NCBI GenBank assembly: GCA_037349315.1
Contig: JBAIAC010000215.1
Coordinates: forward strand, 1-64,000
Reading direction: 5' to 3'
Source of the DNA: Chelydra serpentina
Lineage: Eukaryota > Chordata > Testudines > Chelydridae
Length of the DNA: 64,000 bases
A program made the translations under genes and the position numbers. How positions within the stretch are numbered: position 1 is the stretch's first letter; each line of letters opens with the position of its first letter. Of the stretch, positions 1 to 12,200 are shown piece by piece. Below the pieces are notes generated by a model. The model was not told the origin of the DNA. It did not search any database and saw nothing but the letters and a program-made list of their open reading frames with translations.

Positions 1-3000
1 TCCCAGACCCCCAACCAGGGGCCCTAGCCCCCCCAGAGCCGAGCCCCCGGCCAGGGGCCACAGACCCCCAGCCAGGGGCCCCAGACCCACCCAGAGCCCA
101 GACCCCCAACCAGGGACCCCGGACCCCAGACAGGGGCCCCAGACCCCAGACAGGGGCACCCCAGAGCCCAGCCCCCAGCCAGTGGCCCCAGACCCCCCCC
201 AGAGCCCAGCCCCCAGCCAGTGGCCCCAGACCCCCCCCAGAGCCCAGCCCCCAGCCAGGGGTCCCAGACCCCCCCCGAGAGCCAGCCCCCAGCCAGGGAC
301 CCCAGCCCCCCCCCAGAGCCCAGACAGGGCCCCAGACCCCCCCTGAGCCCAGACCCCCAGCCAGGGGCCCCAGACCCCCCCAGAGACCCGCCCCCACCCA
401 GGGGCCCCAGACCCCCAGCCAGGGGCCCCAGACGCCTCCCAGAGCCCATTCTCCCAGCCCCAGACCCCCGCCAGACCCCCAGCCAGGGGCCCCAGCCGCA
501 GACCCCCAGCTAGCGGCCCCAGACCCCCCCAGAGCCCAGACCCCGAGCCAGGGGCCCCAAACCCCCCACAGAGCCCAGACCCCCAGCCAGGGGCCCCGGA
601 CCCCCCCAGAGCCCAGCGCCTCGCCAGGGGCCCCAGACCCCCCAGAGCTCAGACCGCCAGCCAGGGGCCCCAGACCCCCCCAGAGCCCAGCCCCAAGACA
701 GGGGCCACAGACCTCCAGCCAGGGGCTCCAGACCCACCCCAGTGCCCAGCCCCTACCCAGGGGCCCCAGACCCCCAGCCAGGGGCCCCAGACCCGCAGCC
801 AGGGGCCAGCCCCAGGACAGGGGCCCCAGACCCCCCCCCCCAAGAGCCCAGCCCCTAGCCAGGGGCCCCAGCCAGGGGCCCCAGCCCCCCCCCACAGAGC
901 TCAGACCCCCAGGCAGGGGCCCCAGACCCCCCAGAGCCCAGACCCCGAGCCAGGGGCCCCAGACCCCCCACAGAGCCCAGACCCCCAGCCAGGGGCCCCA
1001 GACCCCCCAGAGCCCAGCCCCTAGCCAGGGGCCCCAGACCCCCCCCCAGAACCCAGACCGCCAGCCAAGGACCCCAGCCAGGGGCCCCGGACCTCCCCCA
1101 GAACCCAGACCCCCAGCCAGGGGCCCCAGACCCCCCCGCCAGAGCCCAGACAGGACCCCAGATACCCCCTGAGCCCAGACACCCAGCCAGGGGCCCCAGA
1201 CCCCCCCCAGAGCCCAGACCCCAGCCAGGGGACCCAGACCCCCCCCCCAGCCCAAACCCCCAGCCAGGGGCTCCAGACCGCCCCAGAGCCCAGCAAGGGG
1301 CCCCAGACCCCCCCAGAGCCCAGCCGCCAGCCAGGGGCCCCAGACCCGCCCAGAGCCCAGCAAGGGGCCCCAGACCCCCCCAGAGCCCAGCCCCCAGCCA
1401 GGGTCCCAAGACCCCCAGCCAGGGGCTCCAGACCCCCCCCCAGAGCCCGTCCCCCAGCCAGGGGCCCCAGACCCCCCCAGAGCCCACACCCCAAGCCAGG
1501 GGCCCCAGACCACCCCAGAGCCCAGCCCCCAGCCAGGGGCCCCAGACCCCCAGCCAGGGGCTCCAGAACCCCCCAGAGCCCGTCCCCCAGCCAGGGGCCC
1601 CAGACCCCCCCAGAGCCCAGAGCCCCAGCCAGGGGCCCCAGACCCCCCCCAGAGCCCAGACCCCCAACCCCAGACCCCCGCCAGACCCCCAGCCAGGGGC
1701 CCCAGACCCAGACCCCCGCAGACCCCCAGCCAGGGGCCCCATACCCCCCCAGAGTCCAACCCCTAGCCAGGGGCCCCAGACACCCCCAGAGCCCAGCCCC
1801 CAGCCAGGGGCTCCAGACCCCCCCCCAGAGCCCAGCCTCTAGCCAGGGGCCCCAGACCCCCCCCAGAGCCCAGACCCCCAGCCAGGGGCCCCAGACCCCC
1901 CCCGAGCCCAGCCCCCAGCCAGGGGCCCCAGACCCCCCCAGAGCCCAGCCCCCAGCCAGGGGCCCCAGACCCCCCCAGAGCCCAGCCCCCAGCCAGGGGC
2001 CCCAGACCCCCCCCCAGTGCCCCCAGACCCCCCCCCCAGTGCCCAGCCCCTACCCAGGGGCCCTAGCCAGTGGCCCCAGACCCCCCCCCCACAGAGCCCA
2101 GACCCCAGCCAGGGGCCCCAGGCCCCCCACAGTGCCCAGCCCCTAGCCAGGGGCCCCAGCCAGGGGCCCCGGACCACCCCCACAGAGCCCAGACCCCAGC
2201 CAGGGGCCCCAGACCCCCCCAGAGCCCCGCCCCCACCCAGGGCCCCAGACCTCCAGCCAGGGGCCCCAGACGCCTCCCAGAGCCGAGACTCCCAGCCCCA
2301 GACCCCCGCCAGACCCCCAGCCAGGGGCCCCAGCCGCAGACCCCCAGCTAGGGGCCCCAGACCCCCCCAGAGCCCAGACCCCGAGCCAGGGGCCCCAAAC
2401 CCCCCACAGAGCCCAGACCCCCAGCCAGGGGCCCCGGACCCCCCCAGAGCCCCAGCCCCTCGCCAGGGGCCCCAGACCCCCCCAGAGCTCAGACCGCCAG
2501 CCAGGGGCCCCAGACCCCCCCAGAGCCCAGCCCCAAGACAGGGGCCACAGACCTCCAGCCAGGGGCTCCAGACCCACCCCAGTGCCCAGCCCCTACCCAG
2601 GGGCCCCAGACCCCCAGCCAGGGGCCCCAGACCCGCAGCCAGGGGCCAGCCCCAGGACAGGGGCCCAGACCCCCCCCCCCCCAGAGCCCAGCCCCTAGCC
2701 AGGGGCCCCAGCCAGGGGCCCCAGCCCCCCCCCACAGAGCTCAGACCCCAGCCAGGGGCCCCAGCCCCCCCCCCACAGAGCTCAGACCCCCAGCCAGGGG
2801 CCCCAGCCCCCCCACAGAGCCCAGACCCCCAGCCAGGGGTCCCAGACCCCCCCCGAGAGCCCAGCCCCCAGCCAGGGACCCCAGCCCCCCCCCAGAGCCC
2901 AGACAGGGCCCCAGACCCCCCCTGAGCCCAGACCCCCAGCCAGGGGCCCCAGACCCCCCCGCCAGAGCCCAGACAGGACCCCAGATACCCCCTGAGCCCA

Positions 3001-6000
3001 GACACCCAGCCAGAGGCCCCAGACCCCCCCGCAGAGCCCAGACCCCAGCCAGGGGACCCAGACCCCCCCCCCCGAGCCCAAACCCCCAGCCAGGGGCTCC
3101 AGACCGCCCCAGAGCCCAGCAAGGGGCCCCAGACCCCCCCAGAGCCCAGCCGCAAGCCAGGGGACCCAGACCCGCCCAGAGCCCAGCAAGGGGCCCCAGA
3201 CCCCACCAGAGCCGAGCCCCCAGCCAGGGTCCCAAGACCCCCAAGCCAGGGCTCCAGACCCCCCCAGAGCCCGTCCCCCAGCCAGGGGCCCCAGACCCCC
3301 CCAGAGCCCACACCCCAAGCCAGGGGCCCCAGACCACCCCAGAGCCCAGCCCCCAGCCAGGGGCCCCAGACCCCCAGCCAGGGGCTCCAGACCCCCCCCA
3401 GAGCCCGTCCCCCAGCCAGGGGCCCCAGGCCCCCCAGAGCCCAGACCCCCAGCCAGGGGCCCCAGACCCCCCCCAGAGCCCAGACCCCCAGCCAGGGGCC
3501 CCAAACCCACCTAGAGCCCAGACCCCCAGCCAGGGGCCCCAGACCCCCCCCCCAGAGCCCAGACCCCGAGCCAGGGGCCCCAGACCTCCCCAGAGCCCAG
3601 ACCCCCAGCCAGGGGCCCCAGACCCCCCCCCCAGAGCCCAGCCCCCAGCCAGGGACCCCAGAGCCCCCCAGACGCCCAGACAGGGCCCCAGACCTCCCCT
3701 GAGCCCATACCCCAAGCCAGGGGCACCAGACCCCCCCAGAGCCCAGACCCCCAGCCCCAGACCCCCGCCAGACCCCCAGCCAGGGGCCCCAGACCCAGAC
3801 CCCCGCCAGACCCCCAGCCAGGGGCCCCATACCCCCCCAGAGTCCAACCCCTAGCCAGGGGCCCCAGACACCCCCAGAGCCCAGCCCCCAGCCAGGGGCT
3901 CCAGACCCCCCCAGAGCCCAGCCTCTAGCCAGGGGCCCCAGACCCCCCCCAGAGCCCAGACCCCCAGCCAGGGGCCCCAGCCCCCCCCCGAGCCCAGACC
4001 CCCAGCTAGGGGCCCTAGACCCCCCCAGAGTCCAGCCCCCAGCCAGGGGCCCCAGACCCCCCCAGAGCCCAGCCCCCAGCCAGGGGCCCCAGACCCCCAG
4101 CCAGGGGCTCCAGACCCGCCCAGAGCCCAGCAAGGGGCCCCAGACCCCCCCCAGAGCCCAGCCGCCAGCCAGGGGCCCCAGACCCGCCCAGAGCCCAGCA
4201 AGGGGCCCCAGACCCCCCCAGAGCCCAGCCCCCAGCCAGGGTCCCAAGACCCCCAGCCAGGGGCTCCAGACCCCCCCCAGATCCCGTCCCCCAGCCAGGG
4301 GCCCCAGACCCCCCCAGAGCCCACACCCCAAGCCAGGGGCCCCAGACCACCCCAGAGCCCAGCCCCCAGCCAGGGGCCCCAGACCCCCAGCCAGGGGCTC
4401 CAGACCCCCCCCAGAGCCCGTCCCCCAGCCAGGGGCCCCAGACCCCCCCAGAGCCCAGACCCCCAGCCAGGGGCCCCAGACCCCCCCCAGAGCCCAGACC
4501 CCCAGCCATGGGCCCCAGACCCACCTAGAGCCCAGACCCCCAGCCAGGGGCCCCAGACCCCACCCCAGAGCCCAGACCCCGAGCCAGGGGCCCAAGACCT
4601 CCCCAGAGCCCAGACCCCCAGCCAGGGGCCCCAGACCCCCCCCCAGAGCCCAGCCCCCAGCCAGGGACCCCAGAGCCCCCCCAGACGCCCAGACAGGGCC
4701 CCAGACCTCCCCTGAGCCCAGACCCCCAGCCAGGGGCCCAAAACCCCCCCAGAGCCCAGACCCCCAGCCAGGGGCCCAGAGCCCCCCAGAGCCCAGCCCC
4801 CAGCCAGGGGCCCCAGACCCCCAACCAGGGACCCCAGACGCCCCCCAGAGCCCAGAGCCCCAGACCCCCGCCAGACCCCCAGCCAGGGGCCCCAGACCCA
4901 GACCCCCGCCAGACCCCCAGCCAGGGGCCCCAGACCCCACCCAGGGGCCCCAGACCCCCCCAGAGCCCAGCCCCCAGCCAGGGGCCCCATGCCCCCCCAG
5001 AGCCCAGCCCCTAGCCAGGGGCCCCAGACCCCCCCCCAGAGCCCAGACCCCCAGCCAGGGGCCCCAGACCCCCCCCAGAGCCCAGACCCCCAGCCAGGGG
5101 CCCCAGAGCCCCCCCGAGCCCAGACCCCCAGCCAGGGGCCCTAGACCCCCCCAGAGTCCAGCCCCCAGCCAGGGGCCCCAGACCCCCCCTGAACCCAGCC
5201 CCCAGCCAGGGGCCCCAGACGCCCAACCAGGGGCCCCGGACCCCCCCAGAGCCCAGACCCCCAGCCAGCGGCCCCAGACGCTCAGCCAGGGGCCCCGGGC
5301 CCCCCCCCCCAGAGCCCAGACCCCCAGCCAGCGGCCCCAGACCCCAGTCAGGGGCCTCAGACCCCCCCAGAGCCCAGACCACAGCCAGGGGCCCCAGACC
5401 CCCCCAGCTCCCAGCCAGGGGCCCTGACCCCCCCAGAGCCCAGACCCCAGCCAGGGGCCCCACACCCCCCCAGAGCCCAGACCCCCAGCCAGGGGCCCCA
5501 CCCCCCCCCAGAGCCCAGACCCCCAGCCAGGGGCCCCAGACCCCCCCAGAGCCCAGACCCCCAGCCAGGGCCCCCAGCCAGGGGCCCCAGACCCCCCCCC
5601 CCAGAGCCAAGACCCAGCCAGGGGCCCCAGACCCACCCAGAGCCCAGACCCCCAGCCAGGGGCCCCATACCTCCCCAGAACCCAGACCCCCAGCCAGGGG
5701 CCCCAGACCCCCCCCCAGAGCCCAGACAGGGCCCCAGACCCCCCCCTGAGCCCAGACCCCCAACCAGGGGCCCCAGCCCCCCCCAGAGCCCAGCCCCCGG
5801 CCAGGGGCCCCAGACCCCAGCCAGGGGCCACAGACCCGCCCAGAGCCCAGACCCCGAGCAGGGGGCCCCAGACCCCCAGCCGGGGGCCCCAGACCCCCCC
5901 AGAGCCCAGACCCCCAGCCAGGGACCCCAGACCCCAGCCAGGGGCCCCAGACCCCGCCCAGAGCCCACCCCCCAGCCAGGGGTCCCAGACCCCCCCCAGA

Positions 6001-9000
6001 TCCCAGCCCCCCGCCAGGGACCCCAGACCCCCCCCAAGAGCCCAGACAGGGCCCCAGACCCCCCCTGAGCCCAGACCCCCAGCCAGGGGCCCCAGACCCC
6101 CCCAGAGCCCAGACCCCCAGCCAGGGGCCCCAGACCCCCCCCAGAGCCCAGACCCCCAGCCATGGGCCCCAGACCCACCTAGAGCCCAGACCCCCAGCCA
6201 GGGGCCCCAGACCCCACCCCAGAGCCCAGACCCCGAGCCAGGGGCCCAAGACCTCCCCAGAGCCCAGACCCCCAGCCAGGGGCCCCAGACCCCCCCCCAG
6301 AGCCCAGCCCCCAGCCAGGGACCCCAGAGCCCCCCCAGACGCCCAGACAGGGCCCCAGACCTCCCCTGAGCCCAGACCCCCAGCCAGGGGCCCAAAACCC
6401 CCCCAGAGCCCAGACCCCCAGCCAGGGGCCCAGAGCCCCCCAGAGCCCAGCCCCCAGCCAGGGGCCCCAGACCCCCAACCAGGGACCCCAGACGCCCCCA
6501 GAGCCCAGAGCCCCAGACCCCCGCCAGACCCCCAGCCAGGGGCCCCAGACCCAGACCCCCGCCAGACCCCCAGCCAGGGGCCCCAGACCCCACCCAGGGG
6601 CCCCAGACCCCCCCAGAGCCCAGCCCCCAGCCAGGGGCCCCATGCCCCCCCAGAGCCCAGCCCCTAGCCAGGGGCCCCAGACCCCCCCCCAGAGCCCAGA
6701 CCCCCAGCCAGGGGCCCCAGACCCCCCCCAGAGCCCAGACCCCCAGCCAGGGGCCCCAGAGCCCCCCCGAGCCCAGACCCCCAGCCAGGGGCCCTAGACC
6801 CCCCCAGAGTCCAGCCCCCAGCCAGGGGCCCCAGACCCCCCCTGAACCCAGCCCCCAGCCAGGGGCCCCAGACGCCCAACCAGGGGCCCCGGACCCCCCC
6901 CCAGCCCAGACCCCCAGCCAGCGGCCCCAGACGCTCAGCCAGGGGCCCCGGGCCCCCCCCCCCCAGAGCCCAGACCCCCAGCCAGCGGCCCCAGACCCCA
7001 GTCAGGGGCCTCAGACCCCCCCAGAGCCCAGACCACAGCCAGGGGCCCCAGACCCCCCCAGCTCCCAGCCAGGGGCCCCTGACCCCCCCAGAGCCCAGAC
7101 CCCAGCCAGGGGCCCCACACCCCCCCAGAGCCCAGACCCCCAGCCAGGGGCCCCAGACCCCCCCAGAGCCCAGACCCCCAGCCAGGGCCCCCAGCCAGGG
7201 GCCCCAGACCCCCCCCCCCAGAGCCAAGACCCAGCCAGGGGCCCCAGACCCACCCAGAGCCCAGACCCCCAGCCAGGGGCCCCATACCTCCCCAGAACCC
7301 AGACCCCCAGCCAGGGGCCCCAGACCCCCCCCCAGAGCCCAGACAGGGCCCCAGACCCCCCCCTGAGCCCAGACCCCCAACCAGGGGCCCCAGCCCCCAC
7401 CAGAGCCCAGCCCCCGGCCAGGGCCCCAGACCCCAGCCAGGGGCCACAGACCCGCCCAGAGCCCAGACCCCGAGCAGGGGGCCCCAGACCCCCAGCCGGG
7501 GGCCCCAGACCCCCCCAGAGCCCAGACCCCCAGCCAGGGACCCCAGACCCCAGCCAGGGGCCCCAGACCCCGCCCAGAGCCCACCCCCCAGCCAGGGGTC
7601 CCAGACCCCCCCCAGATCCCAGCCCCCCGCCAGGGACCCCAGACCCCCCCCAAGAGCCCAGACAGGGCCCCAGACCCCCCCTGAGCCCAGACCCCCAGCC
7701 AGGGGCCCCAGATCCCCCCAGAGCCCAGCCCCCACCCAGGGGCCCCAGCCCCCAGCCAGAGGCCCCAGACCCCCCCCCAGAGCCCAGACCCCCAGCCAGG
7801 GGCCCCAGACCCCAGCCAGGGGACCCAGACCCCTCCAGAGCCCAGACCCCAAGCCAGGGGCACCAGACCACCCCAGAGCCCAGCCCCCAGCCAGGGGCCC
7901 CAGACCCCTGCACCCAGCCAGGGGCCCCAAACCCCCAGCCAGGGGCTCCAGACCCCCCCCCAGAGCCCGTCCCCCAGCCAGGGTCCCCAGACCCCCCCAG
8001 AGCCCAGACCCCCAGCCAGGGGCCCCAGACCCCCCCCCAGAGCCCAGACAGGGCCCCAGACCCCCCCTGAGCCCAGACCCCCAGCCAGGGGCCCCAGATC
8101 CCCCCAGAGCCCAGCCCCCAGCCAGGGGCCCCAGCCCCCAGCCAGGGGCCCCAGACCCCCCCAGAGCCCAGACCCCAAGCCAGGGGCACCAGACCACCCC
8201 AGAGCCCAGCCCCCAGCCAGGGGCCCCAGACCCCTGCACCCAGCCAGGGGCTCCAGACCCCCCCCAGAGCCCGTCCCCTAGCCAGGGTCCCCAGACCCCC
8301 CCAGAGCCCAGACCCCCAGCCAGGGGACCCAGACCCCCCCCAGAGCCCAGACCCCCAGCCAGGGGCCCCAGACCCAGCCAGAGCCCAGACCCCCCCCCAG
8401 AGCCCAGCCCCCAGCCGGGGGCCCCAGACCCCCAGCCGGGGGCCCCAGACCCCCCCAGAGCCCAGACCCCCAGCCAGGGACCCCAGACCCCAGCCAGGGG
8501 CCCCAAACCCCCCCAGAGCCCAGACCCCAGCCAGGGGCCCCAGACCCCCCCAGCTCCCAGCCAGGGGCCTCAGACCCCCCAGAGCCCAGACCCCAGCCAG
8601 GGGCCCCAGACCCCCCCAGAGCCCAGACCCCCAACCAGGGGCCCCAGACCCCCCCAGAGCCCAGACCCCCAGCCAGGGCCCCCAGCCAGCGGCCCCAGAC
8701 CCCCCCCCAGAGCCCAGACCCAGCCAGGGGCCCCAGACCCACCCAGAGCCCAGACCCCCAGCCAGGGGCCCCAGACCTCCCCAGAGCCCAGTCCCCCAGC
8801 CAGGGGCCCCAGACCCCCCCCAGGGCCCCAGACCCCCCCTGATCCCAGACCCCCAACCAGGGGCCCTAGCCCCCCCCAGAGCCGAGCCCCCGGCCAGGGG
8901 CCACAGACCCCCAGCCAGGGGCCCCAGACCCACCCAGAGCCCAGACCCCCAACCAGGGGCCCCAGACCCCCAGCCGGGGGCCTCAGACCACCCCAGACCC

Positions 9001-11145
9001 CAGACCCCCAGCCAGGGACCCCAGACCCCAGACAGGGGCCCCAGACCCCAGACAGGGGCCCCCCAGAGCCCAGCCCCCAGACAGGGGCCCCAGACCCCCC
9101 CCAGAGCCCAGCCCCCAGCCAGGGGTCCCAGACCCCCCCCGAGAGCCCAGCCCCCAGCCAGGGACCCCAGCCCCCCCCCCAGAGCCCAGACAGGGCCCCA
9201 GACCCCCCCTGAGCCCAGACCCCCAGCCAGGGGCCCCAGACCCCCCCAGAGCCCAGCCCCCAGCCAGGGGCCCCAGACCCCCCCCTACAGCCCAGATCCC
9301 CAGCCAGGGGGCCCAGACCCCCAGCCAGAGCCCAGACTCCCAGCAAGGGGCCCCAGACACCAGCCAGGGGCCCCAGACCCCCCCAGAGCCCCGCTCCCAG
9401 CCAGGGGCCCCAGACCCCCAGCCAGGGTCCCCAGACGCCTCCCAGAGCCCAGACCACCAGCCCCAGACCCCCAGCCAGGGGCCCCAACCCCAGCCCCAGC
9501 CAGACCCCCATCCAGGGGCCCCAGCCCCCATGCAGGGGCCCCAGAGCCCCCCAGAGCCCAGCCCCCAGCCAGGGGCCCCAGAACCCCCCCCAGAGCCCAG
9601 CCCCTAGCCAGGGGCCCCAGACCCCCCCGCCAGAGGCCAGACCCCCAGCCAGGGCCCCCAGCCAGGGGCCCCAGACCCCCCCAGAACCCAGACCCCCAGC
9701 CAGGGGCCCCAGACCCCCCCCCAGAGCCCAGACCCCAGCCAGGGGACCCAGACCCCCTCCCCGAGCCCAGACCCCCAGCCAGGGGCTCCAGACCGCCCCA
9801 GAGCCCAGCCCCCAGCCAGGGGCCCCAGGGGGCCCCCCCCCAGACCCCCCCCGAGCCCAGACCCCCAGCCAGGGGCCCCAGACCCCAGCCAGGGGCCCCA
9901 GACCCCCCCAGAGCCCAGACCCCAAGCCAGGGGCCCCAGACCCCCAGCCAGGGGCCCCAGACCTCCCCCAGAGCCCGTCCCCCAGCCAGGGGCCCCAGAT
10001 CCCCCCCAGAGCCCAGACCCCCAGCCAGGGGCCCCAGACCCCCCCCAGAGCCCAGACCCCCAGCCAGGCGCCCCAGACCCACCCAGAGCCCAGACCCCGA
10101 GCCAGGGGCCCCAGACCCCCCCCCAGAGCCCAGACCCTGAGCCAGGGGCCCCAGACCCTCCCCCAGAGCCCAGACCCCAAGCCAGGGGCCCCAGACCTCC
10201 CCAGAGCCCAGACCCCCAGCCAGGGGCCCCAGAACCCCCCCAGAGCCCAGCCCCCAGCCAGGGGCCCCAGACCCCCCCCCCCCAGAGCCCAGCCCCCAGC
10301 CAGGGATCCCAGACCCCCCCCAGACGCCCAGACAGGGCTCCAGACCTCCCCAGAGCCCAGACCCCCAGCCAGGGGCCCCAGAACCCCCCCAGAGCCCAGC
10401 CCCCAGCCAGGGATCCCAGACCCCCCCCAGACGCCCAGACAGGGCTCCAGACCTCCCCTGAGCCCAGACCCCCAGCCAGGGGCCCAAAACCCCCCCAGAG
10501 CCTAGACCCCCAGCCAGGGGCCCAGAGCCCCCCAGAGCCCAGCCCCCAGCCAGGGGCCCCAGACCCCCAGCCAGGGACGCCAGACGCCCCCCAGAGCCCA
10601 GACCCCCAGCCCCAGACCCCCGCCAGACCCCCACCCAGGGGCCCCATACCCCCCCAGAGTCCAACCCCTAGCCAGGGGCCCCAGACACCCCCAGAGCCCA
10701 GCCCCCAGCCAGGGGCTCCAGACCCCCCCCGAGCCCAGACCCCCAGCCAGGGGCCCTAGACCCCCCAGAGCCCAGCCCCCAGCCAGGGGCCCCAGACCCC
10801 CCCCAGAGCCCAGACCCCCAGCCAGGGGCCCTAGACCCCCCAGAGCCCAGCCCCCAGCCAGGGACCCCAGACCCCCCCAGAGCCCAGCCCCCAGCCAGGG
10901 GCCCCAGACCCCCCCAGAGTCCAACCCCTAGCCAGGGGCCCCAGACACCCCCAGAACCCAGCCCCCAGCCAGGGGCCCCAGACCCCCCCCCAGAGCCCAG
11001 CCCCCAGCCAGGGGCCCCAGACCCCCCCCCAGAACCCAGCCCCCAGCCAGGGGCTCCAGACCCCCCCCCAGAGCCCAGCCCCCAGCCAGGGGCCCCAGAC
11101 CCCCCCAGAGCCCAGCCCCCAGCCCGGGGCCCCAGACCCCCCCCA
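1..11145. repeat. GC-rich minisatellite array, over 11 kb, ~38-40 bp monomer
   Basis: A single tandem array fills the first 11.1 kb and continues off the left edge. The plus strand is C-rich. Monomers are built from AGCCAGGGGCCCCAGACC followed by a C-run, then AGAGCCCAGACC or AGAGCCCAGCCC and another C-run. The usual step is about 38-40 bp, with shorter variants near 27 bp. Monomers vary in C-run length and single bases (AGAGTCC, TAGGGG, CCATGGGCC). Blocks of many monomers recur as higher-order units, for example 4507 onward against 6161 onward. The minus strand has G-runs of 3-7 separated by 3-4 nt in nearly every monomer. Very long stop-free minus-strand frames rich in Gly, Leu, Trp and Pro result from the base composition and are not treated as genes. 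Confidence 0.95.
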
Positions 11146-11379
11146 CAGTGAGAGCCCCCCATGGGGGGAGGGGGAGACAATGGGGTGCGGTGGGGGAGGG
11201 GCAGAGACCTGCTCAGGGGGGGGGGAGGGGGTCACCCTGGGTGCGGCTCGTGGCTCTCTGGGGAGGAAGGAGGCGGGGCTAAGGGTCCCCAGGGCCGGGG
11301 GCAGCGGTAAATCCGAGCGGGGGTCTAAGCCCGCCCCTCCGTTCTCTCCCCCCGTCGGGGTTCAACCCCCCTCCCGATC
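11146..11379. other. G-rich junction between minisatellite and promoter
   Basis: No gene is seen. At about 11150 the strand bias flips: the minisatellite is C-rich on the plus strand, while this stretch is G-rich on the plus strand, with G-runs of 9-10 near 11215. It leads directly into the CpG-rich promoter. Confidence 0.7.
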
Positions 11380-11760
11380 TGCGCATGCCCAGAGCCGCGA
11401 GACACAAAACTCTTCAACGGCACGTTCGTAACGTCACTTCCGGTCCCTTCAGGAGCGCCAGGAACTACATCTCCCAGCCTGCCTCGGGAGCCGCTTCCGC
11501 CCTCTTCAGCGCAGCTCAGGGAGCGTGTTTACAGCTGTTACTGCGCATGCTCAGTGCTGGTACCAGGGAGGCGGGAGAACAAAGCCCAGAGCCCGGGGGC
11601 GGGGCAGCTGCTGGGGGCGGGGCTTTGGCTCCATTGTGAGCGGGGGGCGGGGCTCTGGCACTGCTCGGGGGCGGGGCAGCGCCTGGGGGCGGGGCTCTGG
11701 CTCCATTGGGAGACGGGGGCGGGGCTGAGCAGCGGCTCCCTGGGGGTGTCCTGTGTTTGC
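11380..11760 (+). promoter_or_regulatory. CpG-island-like promoter of the KRAB gene
   Basis: The stretch is dense in motifs typical of TATA-less vertebrate promoters. NRF1-like TGCGCATGC occurs at 11390-11398 and 11542-11550. A CRE-like TAACGTCA at 11429-11436 overlaps an ETS/GABP site CACTTCCGG at 11435-11443. A ZNF143/Staf-like site, ACTACATCTCCCAG followed by CCTGC, lies at 11464-11482. Several GC boxes (GGGGGCGGGGC) lie at 11595-11735, spaced as an imperfect ~40 bp repeat. It lies 1.2 kb upstream of the first coding KRAB exon on the same strand. The GC-box part is expanded in two other copies (46185-46690 and 53395-53815). The motifs are seen directly; promoter activity and the transcription start are inferred. 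Confidence 0.7.
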
Positions 11761-11934
11761 TGGCAGCGCTGGTGGCAGGTGTCCAGGTGGGGACAGAGCC
11801 TGGGGCCGGGGGGTTCCCCTGTGTGGGGCCGGGGGCGGCGGGGGGACGAGCCGGAGCTGCGGGCAGGGGAAGGACAGTGGGACACGTGGGGGGTGGAGCG
11901 TCCCCTGGGAGCCAGGAAAGTCCGGGGGGAGAAG

Positions 11935-12200
11935 AAAGTGTCAGTGTGTGTGTCTGTGTGTGTGTGTGAGTCGGTGTGTGTGTGTCATTGTGTATCTGTC
12001 AGTGTGTGTGTCATTGTGTGTGTGTGTCAGTGTGTGTGTGTTTGTTACTGTGTGTGTGTCAGTGTGTGTGTGTGTGTCAGTGTGTGTGAGTCGGTGTGTG
12101 TGTGTCATTGTGTATCTGTCAGTGTGTGTGTCAGTGTGTGTGTGTTACTGTGTGTGTGTCAGTGTGTGTGTGTGTCAGTGTCTGTGTGTGTCCGCGCTCT
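11935..12200. repeat. (GT)n-rich microsatellite in the upstream intron
   Basis: Interrupted GTGTGT tracts with CAGTGTG and CATTGTG variants. The same tract is found at 46935-47150 and, as CA, at 53015-53185 in the inverted-repeat arms. Confidence 0.9.

Noticed and set aside
1839..6593. A 1584-residue stop-free minus-strand frame, and many similar ones in 1-11145
   Set aside because: Frames lie within the minisatellite, several overlap on the same strand in different registers, and the product is only Gly/Leu/Trp/Pro repeats. Lack of stops follows from GC-rich repeats without TAA/TAG/TGA.
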